This document shows, piece after piece, positions 38,345-47,191 of a stretch of DNA of 64,000 nucleotides (positions are counted from its first letter, which is position 1; the number at the start of each line of letters is the position of its first letter). The notes under the pieces are model-generated. The model saw nothing but the letters and a program-made list of their open reading frames with translations, made no database searches and was not told the origin of the DNA. The translations under genes and the position numbers were made by a program. This stretch comes from Allokutzneria sp. NRRL B-24872 (lineage in GTDB: Bacteria; Actinomycetota; Actinomycetes; Mycobacteriales; Pseudonocardiaceae): positions 1 through 64,000 of the forward strand of contig NZ_MUMH01000134.1 in the NCBI RefSeq assembly GCF_002155965.1, read 5' to 3'.

Positions 38345-39001
38345 ATGACCATGGGTTTCGGCGGTTTCGGGGAACACGCGATCGACTTCTTCGACGACCT
38401 GGAGGCGGACAACTCCAAGGCGTTCTGGACCGACAACAAGGACACCTACGAGCAGGACGTGCGCGCGCCCATGGAGGCGCTGCTGGCCGATCTGGAGCCG
38501 GAGTTCGGGCCCGGCAAGGTCTTCCGCCCGTACCGCGACGTCCGCTTCAGCAAGGACAAGACGCCCTACAAGACCCACTGCGGCGGCGTTGTCGAGCAGG
38601 GGCGCGGCGGCGGTGCCTTCTACGTGCAGATCAGCCCGGCCGGCCTGCTCGTCGGCGGCGGATCGTTCGCCATGGCCTCCGACCAGCTCGCGCGCTACCG
38701 CACCGCCGTGGACGAGGACCGCAGGGGCGAGGCGTTCCGGCAGCTGCTGCGCAAGCTGGAGCGCTCGGGCTGGGAGGTCAGGGGCGAGCGCCTCAAGACC
38801 CGGCCGCGCGGCTTCGACCCCGACCACCCGCGCATCGAGCTGCTCAAGCACCGCTCCGTCTACGTGGCCCGCGAGTGGGAGCCCGACGACGTGCTGCACG
38901 AGCGCGCCTGCTTCGACCGCGTGCGCAAGGCGTGGCGCCAGCTCGTCGACATCAACCAGTGGGCCGCCGACCACATCGGCGTCAGCAACACCCGCTTCTA
39001 G
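38345..39001 (+). CDS. DUF2461 family protein
   Basis: The 218-residue protein has the family core AIDFFDDLEADNSKAFWTDNK, FRPYRDVRFSKDKTPYKTHCG, FYVQISPAGLLVGGGSF and GFDPDHPRIELLKHRSVYV. DUF2461 proteins are widespread and of unknown function. The start is ATG 38345 or ATG 38351, with no clear ribosome binding site. It ends beside a repeat array. Confidence 0.88.
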   Translation: MTMGFGGFGEHAIDFFDDLEADNSKAFWTDNKDTYEQDVRAPMEALLADLEPEFGPGKVFRPYRDVRFSKDKTPYKTHCGGVVEQGRGGGAFYVQISPAGLLVGGGSFAMASDQLARYRTAVDEDRRGEAFRQLLRKLERSGWEVRGERLKTRPRGFDPDHPRIELLKHRSVYVAREWEPDDVLHERACFDRVRKAWRQLVDINQWAADHIGVSNTRF

Positions 39002-39019
39002 GGCCGGCCCGCGCCTCAA

Positions 39020-39195
39020 GCCCTGAACGACTCGTTCAGTGCGCTCAACGCGCCAAACGACCCGTTCAGGGCTTTCCCGGCCCGCACCCCAATGACTCGT
39101 TCATGTGGTTGAACGGACTGAATGAGTCATTGAGGTGGTTGAACGGACTGAATGAGTCATTCAGGGAGTTCACCGCACCGAACGCGGCATTGGCG
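39020..39195. repeat. 30-bp-period array of TGAAYGASYCRTTCA palindromes
   Basis: Two blocks follow the DUF2461 gene. Block 1 has units at 39026 and 39056 with spacer GTGCGCTCAACGCGCC. Block 2 has units at 39091, 39121, 39151 and a decayed one at 39181, with spacer GTGGTTGAACGGACTG. The period is exactly 30 bp within each block. The array occupies the gap between the DUF2461 and VanZ genes, which converge. From about 39196 to 39317 nothing else is recognisable. Confidence 0.88.
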
Positions 39196-39317
39196 GAGTG
39201 CGCGGACGCGGCGAGTCGGAGCGGGGCGGAGTGCGGAGTGCGCGGGCAAGCGGGGGCGGGTGCGAGGGAGATTCGGCTTGGCGGGGCTCGAAGACCACCC
39301 GGACGGGTGGAATCGAT

Positions 39318-39698
39318 TCAGGAGTCCTCGTCGGCCGCTCGGCGCAGGTACCGCGCGCGTTGTCGTCTGCCCCGGGCGGAGGTGGCCCACGCGTGCAGCA
39401 GCGTCCCGGCCGCCAGGCCGACCCAGTCGGTGATGATGTCGACGACCTCGAAGGAGCGGTCGATGGGCAGCGTCGCCTGCAGGATCTCCGAGGCCACCGC
39501 GTACAGGACCAGGGCAACAGCCAGCGGGAACAGGCGCAGGCGCGCGTAGAGGCCGGTGACGGCGAGCAGGCCGAACAGGCCGATGTGCACGATCTTGTCC
39601 ACGCCGAAGGGCGCGCTCGGGACGCCCGATCTCGGCATGAACAGGATGACTACGCTCAGCAACGCCGCGGTGACGAAGGGCAGAACACGAAGGCTCAC
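39318..39698 (-). CDS. VanZ-family membrane protein
   Basis: The 126-residue protein has four helices and VanZ features: GVDKIVHIGLFGLLAV (Asp-Lys-x-x-H), then ASEILQATLPIDRSFEVVDIITDWVG, where the Glu and Asp of the family lie. VanZ of Enterococcus gives low-level teicoplanin resistance, but most members have no known role. GTG 39698 is chosen; the longer frame overlaps the divergent pyk gene. Confidence 0.85.
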   Translation of the reverse strand: MSLRVLPFVTAALLSVVILFMPRSGVPSAPFGVDKIVHIGLFGLLAVTGLYARLRLFPLAVALVLYAVASEILQATLPIDRSFEVVDIITDWVGLAAGTLLHAWATSARGRRQRARYLRRAADEDS

Positions 39699-39759
39699 GT
39701 CAAAGATCCTGGCCCGGTTTGCGGTATCGGTACAGCGATCGGGTCTAGGCTCCTCGGAC

Positions 39760-41193
39760 GTGAGCCGACGTGCGAAGATCGTTTGTACCCTCGGTCCGGC
39801 GACCGCGACCCCGGAAAAGCTCCGTGACCTGGTCGAAGCCGGCATGGACGTGGCGCGGCTGAACTTCAGCCACGGCAGCCACGCCGACCACAAGCAGGTC
39901 TACGACATGGTGCGCCAGGCCGCAGACGCCTCGGGCCGCGCCGTGGGCATCCTGGCCGACCTGCAGGGCCCCAAGATCCGCCTCGGCCGGTTCGCCAACG
40001 GACCGGTGGTGTGGGAGGCCGGTGACCGCGTGCGGATCACCGTCGAGGACGTGCCGGGCACCCACGACCGGGTCTCCACCACCTACAAGGGCCTGGCCAA
40101 CGACGCCAAGCCGGGCGACCGGATGCTGGTCGACGACGGCAACGTCGGGCTGACCGTGGTGGCCGTCGAGGGCCCCGACGTGGTCTGCGACGTGACCGAG
40201 GGCGGCAAGGTCAGCGACAACAAGGGCCTGTCGCTGCCCGGGATGGACGTCTCCGTCCCCGCCCTGTCCGAGAAGGACATCGAGGACCTCGAGTTCGCGC
40301 TGAGCCTGCGCGTGGACATCATCGCCCTGTCCTTCGTCCGCTCCCCCGCCGACATCGACCTGGTGCACCAGGTGATGGACCGGGTGGGCAACGGCAGGCT
40401 GCCGGTGGTGGCCAAGCTGGAGAAGCCGGAGGCGGTCGACAACCTGGAGGCCATCGTCCTGGCATTCGACGGGATCATGGTTGCCCGCGGTGACCTGGGC
40501 GTGGAGCTGCCGCTGGAGTACGTGCCGGTGGTGCAGAAGCGGGCCATCCAGATCGCCCGCGAGAACGCCAAGCCGGTGATCGTGGCGACCCAGATGCTCG
40601 AATCCATGATCAACAACTCTCGGCCGACCCGCGCCGAGGCCTCCGACGTGGCCAACGCGGTGCTCGACGGCACCGACGCGGTGATGCTCTCCGGCGAGAC
40701 CAGCGTCGGGCGCTACCCGATCGACGTGGTCAAGACGATGAGCCGGATCGTCGAGGTCGCCGAAACCGAGATCACCCCCGACGCCGTGCCGCCGCTGTCG
40801 CACGTGCCGAGGACCAAGCGCGGCGTGATCTCCTACGCCGCCCGCGACATCGGCGAGCGCCTCAACGCCAAGGCCCTGGTCGCCTTCACCCAGTCCGGCG
40901 ACACGGTGCGCAGGCTGGCCCGGCTGCACACCTCGCTGCCGCTGCTGGCCTTCACCCCGGAGGCCGAGGTCCGCAGCCAGCTCGCGATGAGCTGGGGCGT
41001 GGAGACCTTCCTGGTGCCCGAGGTGGCTTCGACCGACCGGATGATCCAGCAGGTCGACCAGTCGATGCTGGCCATGACCGCCCGCTACCAGCGGGGCGAC
41101 CTTGTGGTCATCGTCGCAGGATCGCCGCCGGGGACGGTGGGCTCGACTAACCTCATCCACGTACACCGTCTGGGTGAAGACGACCACGCCTGA
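39760..41193 (+). CDS. pyk: Pyruvate kinase
   Basis: This 477-residue glycolytic enzyme makes ATP and pyruvate from PEP and ADP. It begins SRRAKIVCTLGPATATPEKL. The active site lies in VARLNFSHG, ADLQGPKIRLGRF, VVAKLEKPEAVDN and MVARGDLGVELPLEYV, with MLESMINNSRPTRAE and the effector-domain motifs following. It starts at a GTG after GGCTCCTCGGAC. TesB starts 18 bp downstream. Length and motifs are normal. Confidence 0.97.
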   Translation: MSRRAKIVCTLGPATATPEKLRDLVEAGMDVARLNFSHGSHADHKQVYDMVRQAADASGRAVGILADLQGPKIRLGRFANGPVVWEAGDRVRITVEDVPGTHDRVSTTYKGLANDAKPGDRMLVDDGNVGLTVVAVEGPDVVCDVTEGGKVSDNKGLSLPGMDVSVPALSEKDIEDLEFALSLRVDIIALSFVRSPADIDLVHQVMDRVGNGRLPVVAKLEKPEAVDNLEAIVLAFDGIMVARGDLGVELPLEYVPVVQKRAIQIARENAKPVIVATQMLESMINNSRPTRAEASDVANAVLDGTDAVMLSGETSVGRYPIDVVKTMSRIVEVAETEITPDAVPPLSHVPRTKRGVISYAARDIGERLNAKALVAFTQSGDTVRRLARLHTSLPLLAFTPEAEVRSQLAMSWGVETFLVPEVASTDRMIQQVDQSMLAMTARYQRGDLVVIVAGSPPGTVGSTNLIHVHRLGEDDHA

Positions 41194-41211
41194 CCCGCTG
41201 AGGAGCTCCCC

Positions 41212-42147
41212 GTGACCGAAGTCGCCAGAGCCGCGGCGGCGGACCCAGCGGGGACCTCCTCCGCCGTCCCGGTCCCGCTGTCCGCCGACGGCGTCCCGCA
41301 CGGCCAGCCCGTGCTGGACCGCCTCGTCGCGCTGCTGGACCTGGAGCGGATCGAGGAGAACATCTTCCGGGGCGTGAGCCCGGAAGCGTCGCCGGTGCGC
41401 GTCTTCGGCGGCCAGGTCGCCGGTCAGGCCCTGGTCGCCGCGGGCCGCACCGTTCCGGAGGAGCGCGGCGTGCACTCGCTGCACTCCTACTTCATCCGCG
41501 GCGGCGACCCGAGCATCCCGATCGTCTACGAGGTGGACCGCATCCGGGACGGCCGCTCGTTCACCACCCGGCGCGTGGTCGCGGTCCAGCGCGGCAAGGC
41601 GATCTTCGCGCTGTCCGCGTCGTTCCAGACCGCCGAGAAGGGCCTGGACCACGCCGACGACATGCCCGAGGTGCCGGACCCCGAGTCGCTGCCGACCTAC
41701 GGCGAGTTCGTCCAGCCGTACAAGGACAAGCTCGGCCCGTTCGCCAAGCTGCCCCGGCCGATCGAGATCCGGCACGTCACCACGCCGCCGTGGCTGACCG
41801 GGGAGCCCGGCCCCGCCCGCAGCCAGGTGTGGATGAAGGCGGACGGCCGGGTCCCCGACGAGAACCTGCTGCACGTGTGCCTGCTGGCGTACATGTCGGA
41901 CATGACGCTGCTGGACTCGGTGCTGGCGCGGCACGGCGTGTACTGGGGCGACGTCATCGGCGCGAGCCTGGACCACGCGATGTGGTTCCACCGCCCGTTC
42001 CGCGCCGACGAGTGGGTCCTCTACGACTCGGAGTCGCCCAGCGCTTCGGGCGGGCGCGGTCTGGCCAACGGTCGCTTCTTCGACCGCGAGGGCAGGCTCA
42101 TCGCGACCGTCGTCCAGGAGGGCTTGCTGCGCCCCGTGCGCCGCTGA
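41212..42147 (+). CDS. tesB: Acyl-CoA thioesterase II (TesB)
   Basis: This 311-residue double hot-dog thioesterase hydrolyses acyl-CoA. It shows RVFGGQVAGQALVAAGRTVP, VHSLHSYFIRGGDPSIPIVY, GRSFTTRRVVAVQ and the second-domain DHAMWFHRPFRADEWVLYD and SASGGRGLANGRFFDREG. The N-terminal 25 residues are low-complexity. It starts at a GTG after GAGGAG and is probably co-transcribed with pyk. The convergent hydrolase gene begins 1 bp beyond its stop. Confidence 0.94.
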   Translation: MTEVARAAAADPAGTSSAVPVPLSADGVPHGQPVLDRLVALLDLERIEENIFRGVSPEASPVRVFGGQVAGQALVAAGRTVPEERGVHSLHSYFIRGGDPSIPIVYEVDRIRDGRSFTTRRVVAVQRGKAIFALSASFQTAEKGLDHADDMPEVPDPESLPTYGEFVQPYKDKLGPFAKLPRPIEIRHVTTPPWLTGEPGPARSQVWMKADGRVPDENLLHVCLLAYMSDMTLLDSVLARHGVYWGDVIGASLDHAMWFHRPFRADEWVLYDSESPSASGGRGLANGRFFDREGRLIATVVQEGLLRPVRR

Positions 42148-42148
42148 C

Positions 42149-43552
42149 TCAGCACTGCCCCGTGGGCATGGTGAGGGTGAGCAGGTAGTCCCTGACTGCC
42201 TGCAAGCCGCACTTGTTGTTGCCGGGCCACGCGGCGTGGCCGAAGCCGTCCCACGTGAGCAGGTGGCTGCCCGGGAGCTGCCGCTGCACGCTCTCCGCCC
42301 ACGCGCGCGGCGTGGCCACGTCGTGCGCTCCGGACACCAGCAGCGTCGGCGGGAGACCCTTGGCGCGCCAGGGGTGCGGCGTCCAGCGCACCGGCTGCGT
42401 CCAGCCGACGCACCCCGACGCGATGTCCCAGAACTCGGAGTAGCCGCCGAGTTCCGGGTTCAGCGCCCGCGATTCGCGCACCGCCGAGGGCACGTCGAAG
42501 CGGGCGGGCACGTCCTGGCAGATGATCGACCGGTAGGCCGGGTACGTCGGCAGGCTGAACATGCCCACGCTGACCCCGGTCCCGTCGCCGGTCGACGCCG
42601 CGAGCAGGTTCCTCGCCAGGTCGGGCAGCGCGGACTCGAAGTTCATCGTGGCCGTGATGTTGGCCCTCAGTTCGCCTGCGGTGACGGTCCTTTCGCCTGC
42701 CTTCAGCTCCCCGCGCTCGGCCCGCGCGGTCACCTCGCGCAGCACCTGCTGCACGTCTTTTCCGTGCAGAGCACAGGAGGTCGTGCGAGCGCACCACTCC
42801 ACGAAGTACTCCCAGCCGTCCTGGGTGGCCTTCGCGTTGTCCCTGAGCATCTGCGTTGTCGACAGCGAGCGGTCGACAACGCTGTCCAACGCCAGCGCGC
42901 GCAGCCGGTGCGGGAACAGCTCCGCGTAGGCCTGGCCGAGCATGGTGCCGTAGGAGATGCCGAGGTAGCTGATCTGCTTCTCGCCCAAGGCTTCCCGCAG
43001 CGCGTCAATGTCGCGGGCGATGGTCGCGGTGTCCAGGTGCGCCAGCACGGGCCCGGTCTGCGCGGCGCAGGAGTCCGCGAACGCCGCGTTCGCCCTCGCC
43101 AGCTTCGCCACGTCAGATGCGGTGGTGGGGAAGCGGTTCACCGCCGGGTCGTGTGCGGTGAGTCCACAGTGGACAGGTGAGGACGCGCCAGTTCCCCGGA
43201 AGTCGATGCCCACGAGGTCGAAGCGGTCGAGGAGCTGGGTGGGGAAGTAGCCCTCAGGTCCGGTGGCCACCGTCTGCGCCGTGCCCGATCCGGGGCCGCC
43301 GGGGTTGTACATCAGCGCTCCGATGCGCTGTTCGGGCTTGCGCGCGGGGGAGCGCCACACGGCGAGCCGCACAGTTCCCTTGCCGGTCGCCCAGTCCAGC
43401 GGCACGGTCAGGGTCGCGCACTGCGTTGCGGCGCCGTCGAAACAGGGTTTCCAGTCCAAGGCGGGTGCGGCGGTCGCCGACGCCGACGCCGACGCGGGCA
43501 TCAGGGTGAGCGCCGCGCCGAGCGCGAGCAACGCCGCTCCGGTCCTTCTCAC
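42149..43552 (-). CDS. Secreted TAP-like alpha/beta hydrolase (tripeptidyl aminopeptidase type)
   Basis: The 467-residue protein has a signal peptide (ALLALGAALTLMPASASASA). The hydrolase core has the oxyanion segment YNPGGPGSGTAQ, nucleophile serine in LGISYGTMLGQAYA and the C-terminal TAP-like domain with LLVSGAHDVATPRAWAES and histidine in DGFGHAAWPG. It resembles the SlpD/SlpE exported peptidases of Streptomyces. Cysteines suggest disulfides outside the cell. Confidence 0.9.
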   Translation of the reverse strand: MRRTGAALLALGAALTLMPASASASATAAPALDWKPCFDGAATQCATLTVPLDWATGKGTVRLAVWRSPARKPEQRIGALMYNPGGPGSGTAQTVATGPEGYFPTQLLDRFDLVGIDFRGTGASSPVHCGLTAHDPAVNRFPTTASDVAKLARANAAFADSCAAQTGPVLAHLDTATIARDIDALREALGEKQISYLGISYGTMLGQAYAELFPHRLRALALDSVVDRSLSTTQMLRDNAKATQDGWEYFVEWCARTTSCALHGKDVQQVLREVTARAERGELKAGERTVTAGELRANITATMNFESALPDLARNLLAASTGDGTGVSVGMFSLPTYPAYRSIICQDVPARFDVPSAVRESRALNPELGGYSEFWDIASGCVGWTQPVRWTPHPWRAKGLPPTLLVSGAHDVATPRAWAESVQRQLPGSHLLTWDGFGHAAWPGNNKCGLQAVRDYLLTLTMPTGQC

Positions 43553-43690
43553 GATGAAGTCCTCTCTGATCGGGTCCGGACAGCATCACCCGCCTGATCA
43601 CGTCGACGAGTGCTTCCCAGGGTCATCTCAGGGGAAAGATCGGGGTTGTCCCTCTGCGGTGGCGCGGGCCGATGCGGCCAAGCTGGAAGT

Positions 43691-44719
43691 GTGCTTGGGA
43701 AGATCGTCGTACTTGTCGAGGACGGGGTGCCGCTGCTGGACGCGGCGGGCCTCACCGAGGTGTTCACGGTCGCGGCGCGCTACGGCGGGCCGTACCACCT
43801 GCGGCTCGCGTCGCCGGGCGGCCGGGACGTGTGCACGACGGCCGGGGTGCGGCTGCGCGTCGACCTCGCCGTCGAGGAACTGGACGAGGACATCGACACG
43901 CTGGTCGTGACCGGCTCGGTCGTCCGGGGCTCCGGCCGGGAGCCGTCCGTGCGCACGGAGCAGGCCGCGCAGGTCCGCCGCATCGCCGGTCGCGCGCGCC
44001 GAGTGGTGTCGGTGTGCACGGGCGCGCTGCTGCTGGCCGCCGCGGGGCTGCTCGACGGCAAGCGCGCCACCACGCACTGGAGCTGGTGCGAGCGCCTTTC
44101 CGAGCTGTACCCCAAGGTCATCGTCCAGCCCGACTCGATCTTCGAGTGGGACGGGCGGGTGGCGACCTCGGCGGGGGTGACGGCGGGCATCGACCTGGCG
44201 CTCGCCCTGGTGGAGCGCGACATGGGGCCCGAGGCCGCGCGCCGGGTCGCCAGGTCCCTCGTGGTGTTCCTGCAACGCCCGGGCGGCCAGTCGCAGTTCA
44301 GTGCGGGCTCGCCGGTGCCGGTCGCCTGCGACACCCCGCTGCGCAAGGTGCTCGACGCCGTCGCGCTGATGCCGGGCGAGGACCACTCGGTGCCCGCCAT
44401 GGCCGCGCGGGCGGTGCTCAGCGTCCGGCACTTCACCAGGTTGTTCAGCCGTGAGATCGGGATCAGCCCCGCGCAGTACGTGGAGCAGACCCGGGTCGAG
44501 GCGGCGCGCGTGCTGCTGGAGAACGGCGACGCCGGGGTGGAGGACATCGCGCGGCTCTGCGGGTTCGGGACCGCCGAGACGATGCGCCGGGCCTTCATCC
44601 GGGTGCTCGGCGTGCCGCCCGTCGCCTACCGGGGTCGGTTCCGGACCACGGGCGTCCGAGCTGATCCGTTGGCAGGCAACCGTTCCGCCGCGCGGTCACA
44701 AGTGGTCCAGACCTATTGA
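43691..44719 (+). CDS. GlxA-type transcriptional regulator (DJ-1/PfpI plus AraC HTH)
   Basis: The 342-residue protein joins a DJ-1/PfpI domain (residues 1-190, cysteine in VVSVCTGALLLAAAGLLDG, then HWSWCERLSELYP) to an AraC-type DNA-binding domain (about 230-325). The latter has MAARAVLSVRHFTRLFSREIGISPAQYVEQTRVEAARVLLE and CGFGTAETMRRAF. The start is GTG 43691. It is divergent from the TAP-like hydrolase gene. Its stop overlaps a DasR-like site of the chitinase promoter. Confidence 0.9.
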   Translation: MLGKIVVLVEDGVPLLDAAGLTEVFTVAARYGGPYHLRLASPGGRDVCTTAGVRLRVDLAVEELDEDIDTLVVTGSVVRGSGREPSVRTEQAAQVRRIAGRARRVVSVCTGALLLAAAGLLDGKRATTHWSWCERLSELYPKVIVQPDSIFEWDGRVATSAGVTAGIDLALALVERDMGPEAARRVARSLVVFLQRPGGQSQFSAGSPVPVACDTPLRKVLDAVALMPGEDHSVPAMAARAVLSVRHFTRLFSREIGISPAQYVEQTRVEAARVLLENGDAGVEDIARLCGFGTAETMRRAFIRVLGVPPVAYRGRFRTTGVRADPLAGNRSAARSQVVQTY

Positions 44720-44745
44720 CGGGGCTGGCCGGGGCCGCTTACGGT
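44701..44745 (+). promoter_or_regulatory. DasR-like operator and sigma-70-type promoter of the chitinase gene
   Basis: AGTGGTCCAGACCTAT (44701-44716) matches 13 of 16 positions of the Streptomyces DasR site AGTGGTCTAGACCACT. It abuts TTGACG (44716-44721), which is 18 bp before TACGGT (44740-44745), a good -35/-10 pair. The chitinase start is 50 bp further on. DasR represses chitinase genes until GlcNAc-derived metabolites are present (known for Streptomyces). Confidence 0.72.
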
Positions 44746-44795
44746 CCTCGCCAGCACCAGCTCCGCCGCCACGGAGACACCAACGGAGGTGATTC

Positions 44796-47096
44796 GTGGC
44801 ACGGAGAACTGCCGTAGGCGCAGCCGTGGTCGCGTTGCTGTCTGGACTGCTTGTGGCGGTGGTGAACTCACCCGCCGCGTCGGCCGCGAACGAGGACTGT
44901 CGTCCCGACGGCCTGTCCCGCACGGGCGGCGTGGACACGCCCTACTGCCTGAACTACGACACCGACGGCCGCGAGAAGATGGGGGCGGCCAACCGGCGCG
45001 TCATCGGCTACTTCACGGGGTGGCGGCACGGCAAGAACAACCAGCCCGCGTACTTGGTCAACAACATCCCGTGGAACAACATCACGCACATCAACTACGC
45101 GTTCGCGCACGTCGATCCGCAGAACCGCATCTCTGTGGGCGCGCAGAACGCCAACAACCCGGCGACGGGCATGGAGTGGCCCGGTGTCGCGGGCGCGGAG
45201 ATGGACCCGGCGCTGCCGTACAAGGGCCACTTCAACCTGCTGACGAAGTACAAGAAGCAGAACCCGGCAGTGAAGACGCTGATCTCGGTCGGCGGCTGGG
45301 CGGAGACGGGCGGCTACATCAACGAAGCCGGTGACCGCGTCAACAGCGGCGGCTTCTACTCGATGACCACCAACGCCGACAACAGCGTGAACACCGCTGG
45401 TATCAACGCCTTCGCTGACTCCACCGTGCAATTCCTGCGCACCTACGGTTTCAACGGCGTCGACATCGACTACGAGTACCCGACCTCCAACGCCGACGCG
45501 GGCAACCCGCTGGACTTCCAGCTCGCCAACGCGCGCCGGGCCGGGTTGAACCGCAGCTACCAGGTGCTGATGAAGACGTTGCGGGAGAAGCTGGACGCTG
45601 CCGCGGCCAGCGACGGCAAGTACTACATGCTGACCGTCGCCGCGCCCGCGTCCGGGTGGCTGTTGCGCGGCATGGAGGTCTCGCAGACCACACAGCACCT
45701 GGACTACGTCAACATCATGTCCTACGACCTGCACGGCGCGTGGAACAAGTTCGTCGGCCCCAACGCCTCGCTCTTCGACGACGGCAAGGACGCCGAGCTG
45801 GCGGCCGGTGGTGTTTACGGAGCGCCGCACTACGGCGGGATCGGCTACCTGAACACCGACTGGGCGTACCACTACTTCCGTGGCGGAGTCCAAAGTGGAC
45901 GGATCAACATCGGCGTCCCGTTCTACAGCAGGGGACACCGCAACGTCGTCGGCGGCACCAACGGCCTGTGGGGGACCGCGGTCGGCTCCAATTGTCCGCA
46001 GGGCCTGACCGCGTGCGGTGACGGGGCCAAGGGCATCGACAACATCTGGCACGACAAGGAGAACGGCCGCGAGCTCGGTGCTGGCTCCAACCCGTTGTGG
46101 CACACGAAGAACCTGGAGCGCGGCATCGCGGGCAGCTACATCGGGCAGTACGGGCTCGACCCCGCGACCGACCCCGAGGACCGGCTGACCGGCACCTACA
46201 CCCCGCACTACGACAGCACCCTCACCGCTCCGTGGCTGTGGAACAACGACAAGAAGGTGTTCCTGTCGACGGAGGACGAGCGCTCGATCGGCGCGAAGGC
46301 GGACTACGTCGCGAGCAGGGGCATCGGCGGCATCATGATCTGGGAGCTGGCCGGTGACTACGCCTGGAACGCGGCGAAGGGCGAGAACTACATCGGGAAC
46401 ACGCTGACCACCACGATCAAGCAGAAGTTCGCGGCGGCGGGGCCCTACGGCAACAAGAAGTCGCCGCAGGCGTCCCCGGCGGAGCGGCTGGACGTGAAGG
46501 TCGACTTCGTCGAGTTCCCGTTGGGGGACAACAACTACCCGATCAGCCCGAAGATGCGGATCACCAACGCCTCCACGCAGACCATCCCCGGCGGGGCGGA
46601 GTTGCAGTTCGACTACCCGACCAGCGCTCCGCCGAGCATGGCGCAGCAGTCCGGCTGGACGCTGTCGGTCATCCGCAGCGACCACACCGGGCCGAACAAC
46701 ATCGGCGGGCTCAAGGGCGATTTCCACCGCGTGTCCATGAAGCTGCCGAGCTGGCAGAACCTCGCCCCCGGCGCGACCGCCGACGTGGCGCTGAGCTACC
46801 AGCTGCCGATCTCCGGGCCGTCGAACTACACCATCACCTTCGGCGGCAAGACCTACGGCATCACGCAGGACTACGCGCGCGGTGGCGGCACCACTCCGCC
46901 GCCGACCACGACCACCACCACGACATCCAAGCCCCCGACGTGCACTGACGCGCCGTGGGAGCGGGCGAAGTCCTACGGCGGCGGCAACACCGTCTCGCAC
47001 GCGGGGCAGCGGTGGCGCGCGAAGTGGTGGACGCAGGGCGAGGAGCCCGGCACCACGGGCCAGTGGGGCGTCTGGGAGACCCTCGGCTCTTGCTGA
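44796..47096 (+). CDS. Secreted GH18 chitinase with C-terminal chitin-binding module
   Basis: The 766-residue protein starts at a GTG, with signal peptide (VGAAVVALLSGLLVAVVNSP). The GH18 barrel (about 65-550) has the substrate strand LISVGGW and the catalytic FNGVDIDYEYP, where the final Glu is the acid. A beta-sandwich domain (about 565-690) and a Thr-rich linker (TTTTTTTSKPP) follow. A type 3 chitin-binding module with GQRWRAKWWTQGEEPG ends the protein. It cleaves chitin outside the cell. A DasR-like site lies over its promoter. Confidence 0.95.
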   Translation: MARRTAVGAAVVALLSGLLVAVVNSPAASAANEDCRPDGLSRTGGVDTPYCLNYDTDGREKMGAANRRVIGYFTGWRHGKNNQPAYLVNNIPWNNITHINYAFAHVDPQNRISVGAQNANNPATGMEWPGVAGAEMDPALPYKGHFNLLTKYKKQNPAVKTLISVGGWAETGGYINEAGDRVNSGGFYSMTTNADNSVNTAGINAFADSTVQFLRTYGFNGVDIDYEYPTSNADAGNPLDFQLANARRAGLNRSYQVLMKTLREKLDAAAASDGKYYMLTVAAPASGWLLRGMEVSQTTQHLDYVNIMSYDLHGAWNKFVGPNASLFDDGKDAELAAGGVYGAPHYGGIGYLNTDWAYHYFRGGVQSGRINIGVPFYSRGHRNVVGGTNGLWGTAVGSNCPQGLTACGDGAKGIDNIWHDKENGRELGAGSNPLWHTKNLERGIAGSYIGQYGLDPATDPEDRLTGTYTPHYDSTLTAPWLWNNDKKVFLSTEDERSIGAKADYVASRGIGGIMIWELAGDYAWNAAKGENYIGNTLTTTIKQKFAAAGPYGNKKSPQASPAERLDVKVDFVEFPLGDNNYPISPKMRITNASTQTIPGGAELQFDYPTSAPPSMAQQSGWTLSVIRSDHTGPNNIGGLKGDFHRVSMKLPSWQNLAPGATADVALSYQLPISGPSNYTITFGGKTYGITQDYARGGGTTPPPTTTTTTTSKPPTCTDAPWERAKSYGGGNTVSHAGQRWRAKWWTQGEEPGTTGQWGVWETLGSC

Positions 47097-47106
47097 TTCG
47101 TTATCT

Positions 47107-47156
47107 GGCACGGGCGGTGTTCACTGCATTCGGATGCACTGGACGCCGCCCGTGCC
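47107..47156 (+). terminator. Hairpin between the chitinase and PBP4 genes
   Basis: GGCACGGGCGG (47107-47117) pairs exactly with CCGCCCGTGCC (47146-47156). Inside it TGCAT-TCGG-ATGCA forms a second stem with a stable TCGG loop. It begins 10 bp after the chitinase stop and so probably terminates it. Confidence 0.75.
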
Positions 47157-47191
47157 GGGTACCGTCGCCTCCTCACATCACGGGAGGCGCA

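Noticed and set aside
42149-43552. Calling the secreted hydrolase a specific peptidase gene such as slpD
   Set aside because: TAP-like motifs support the family, but many paralogues occur in actinobacteria and substrate cannot be assigned.
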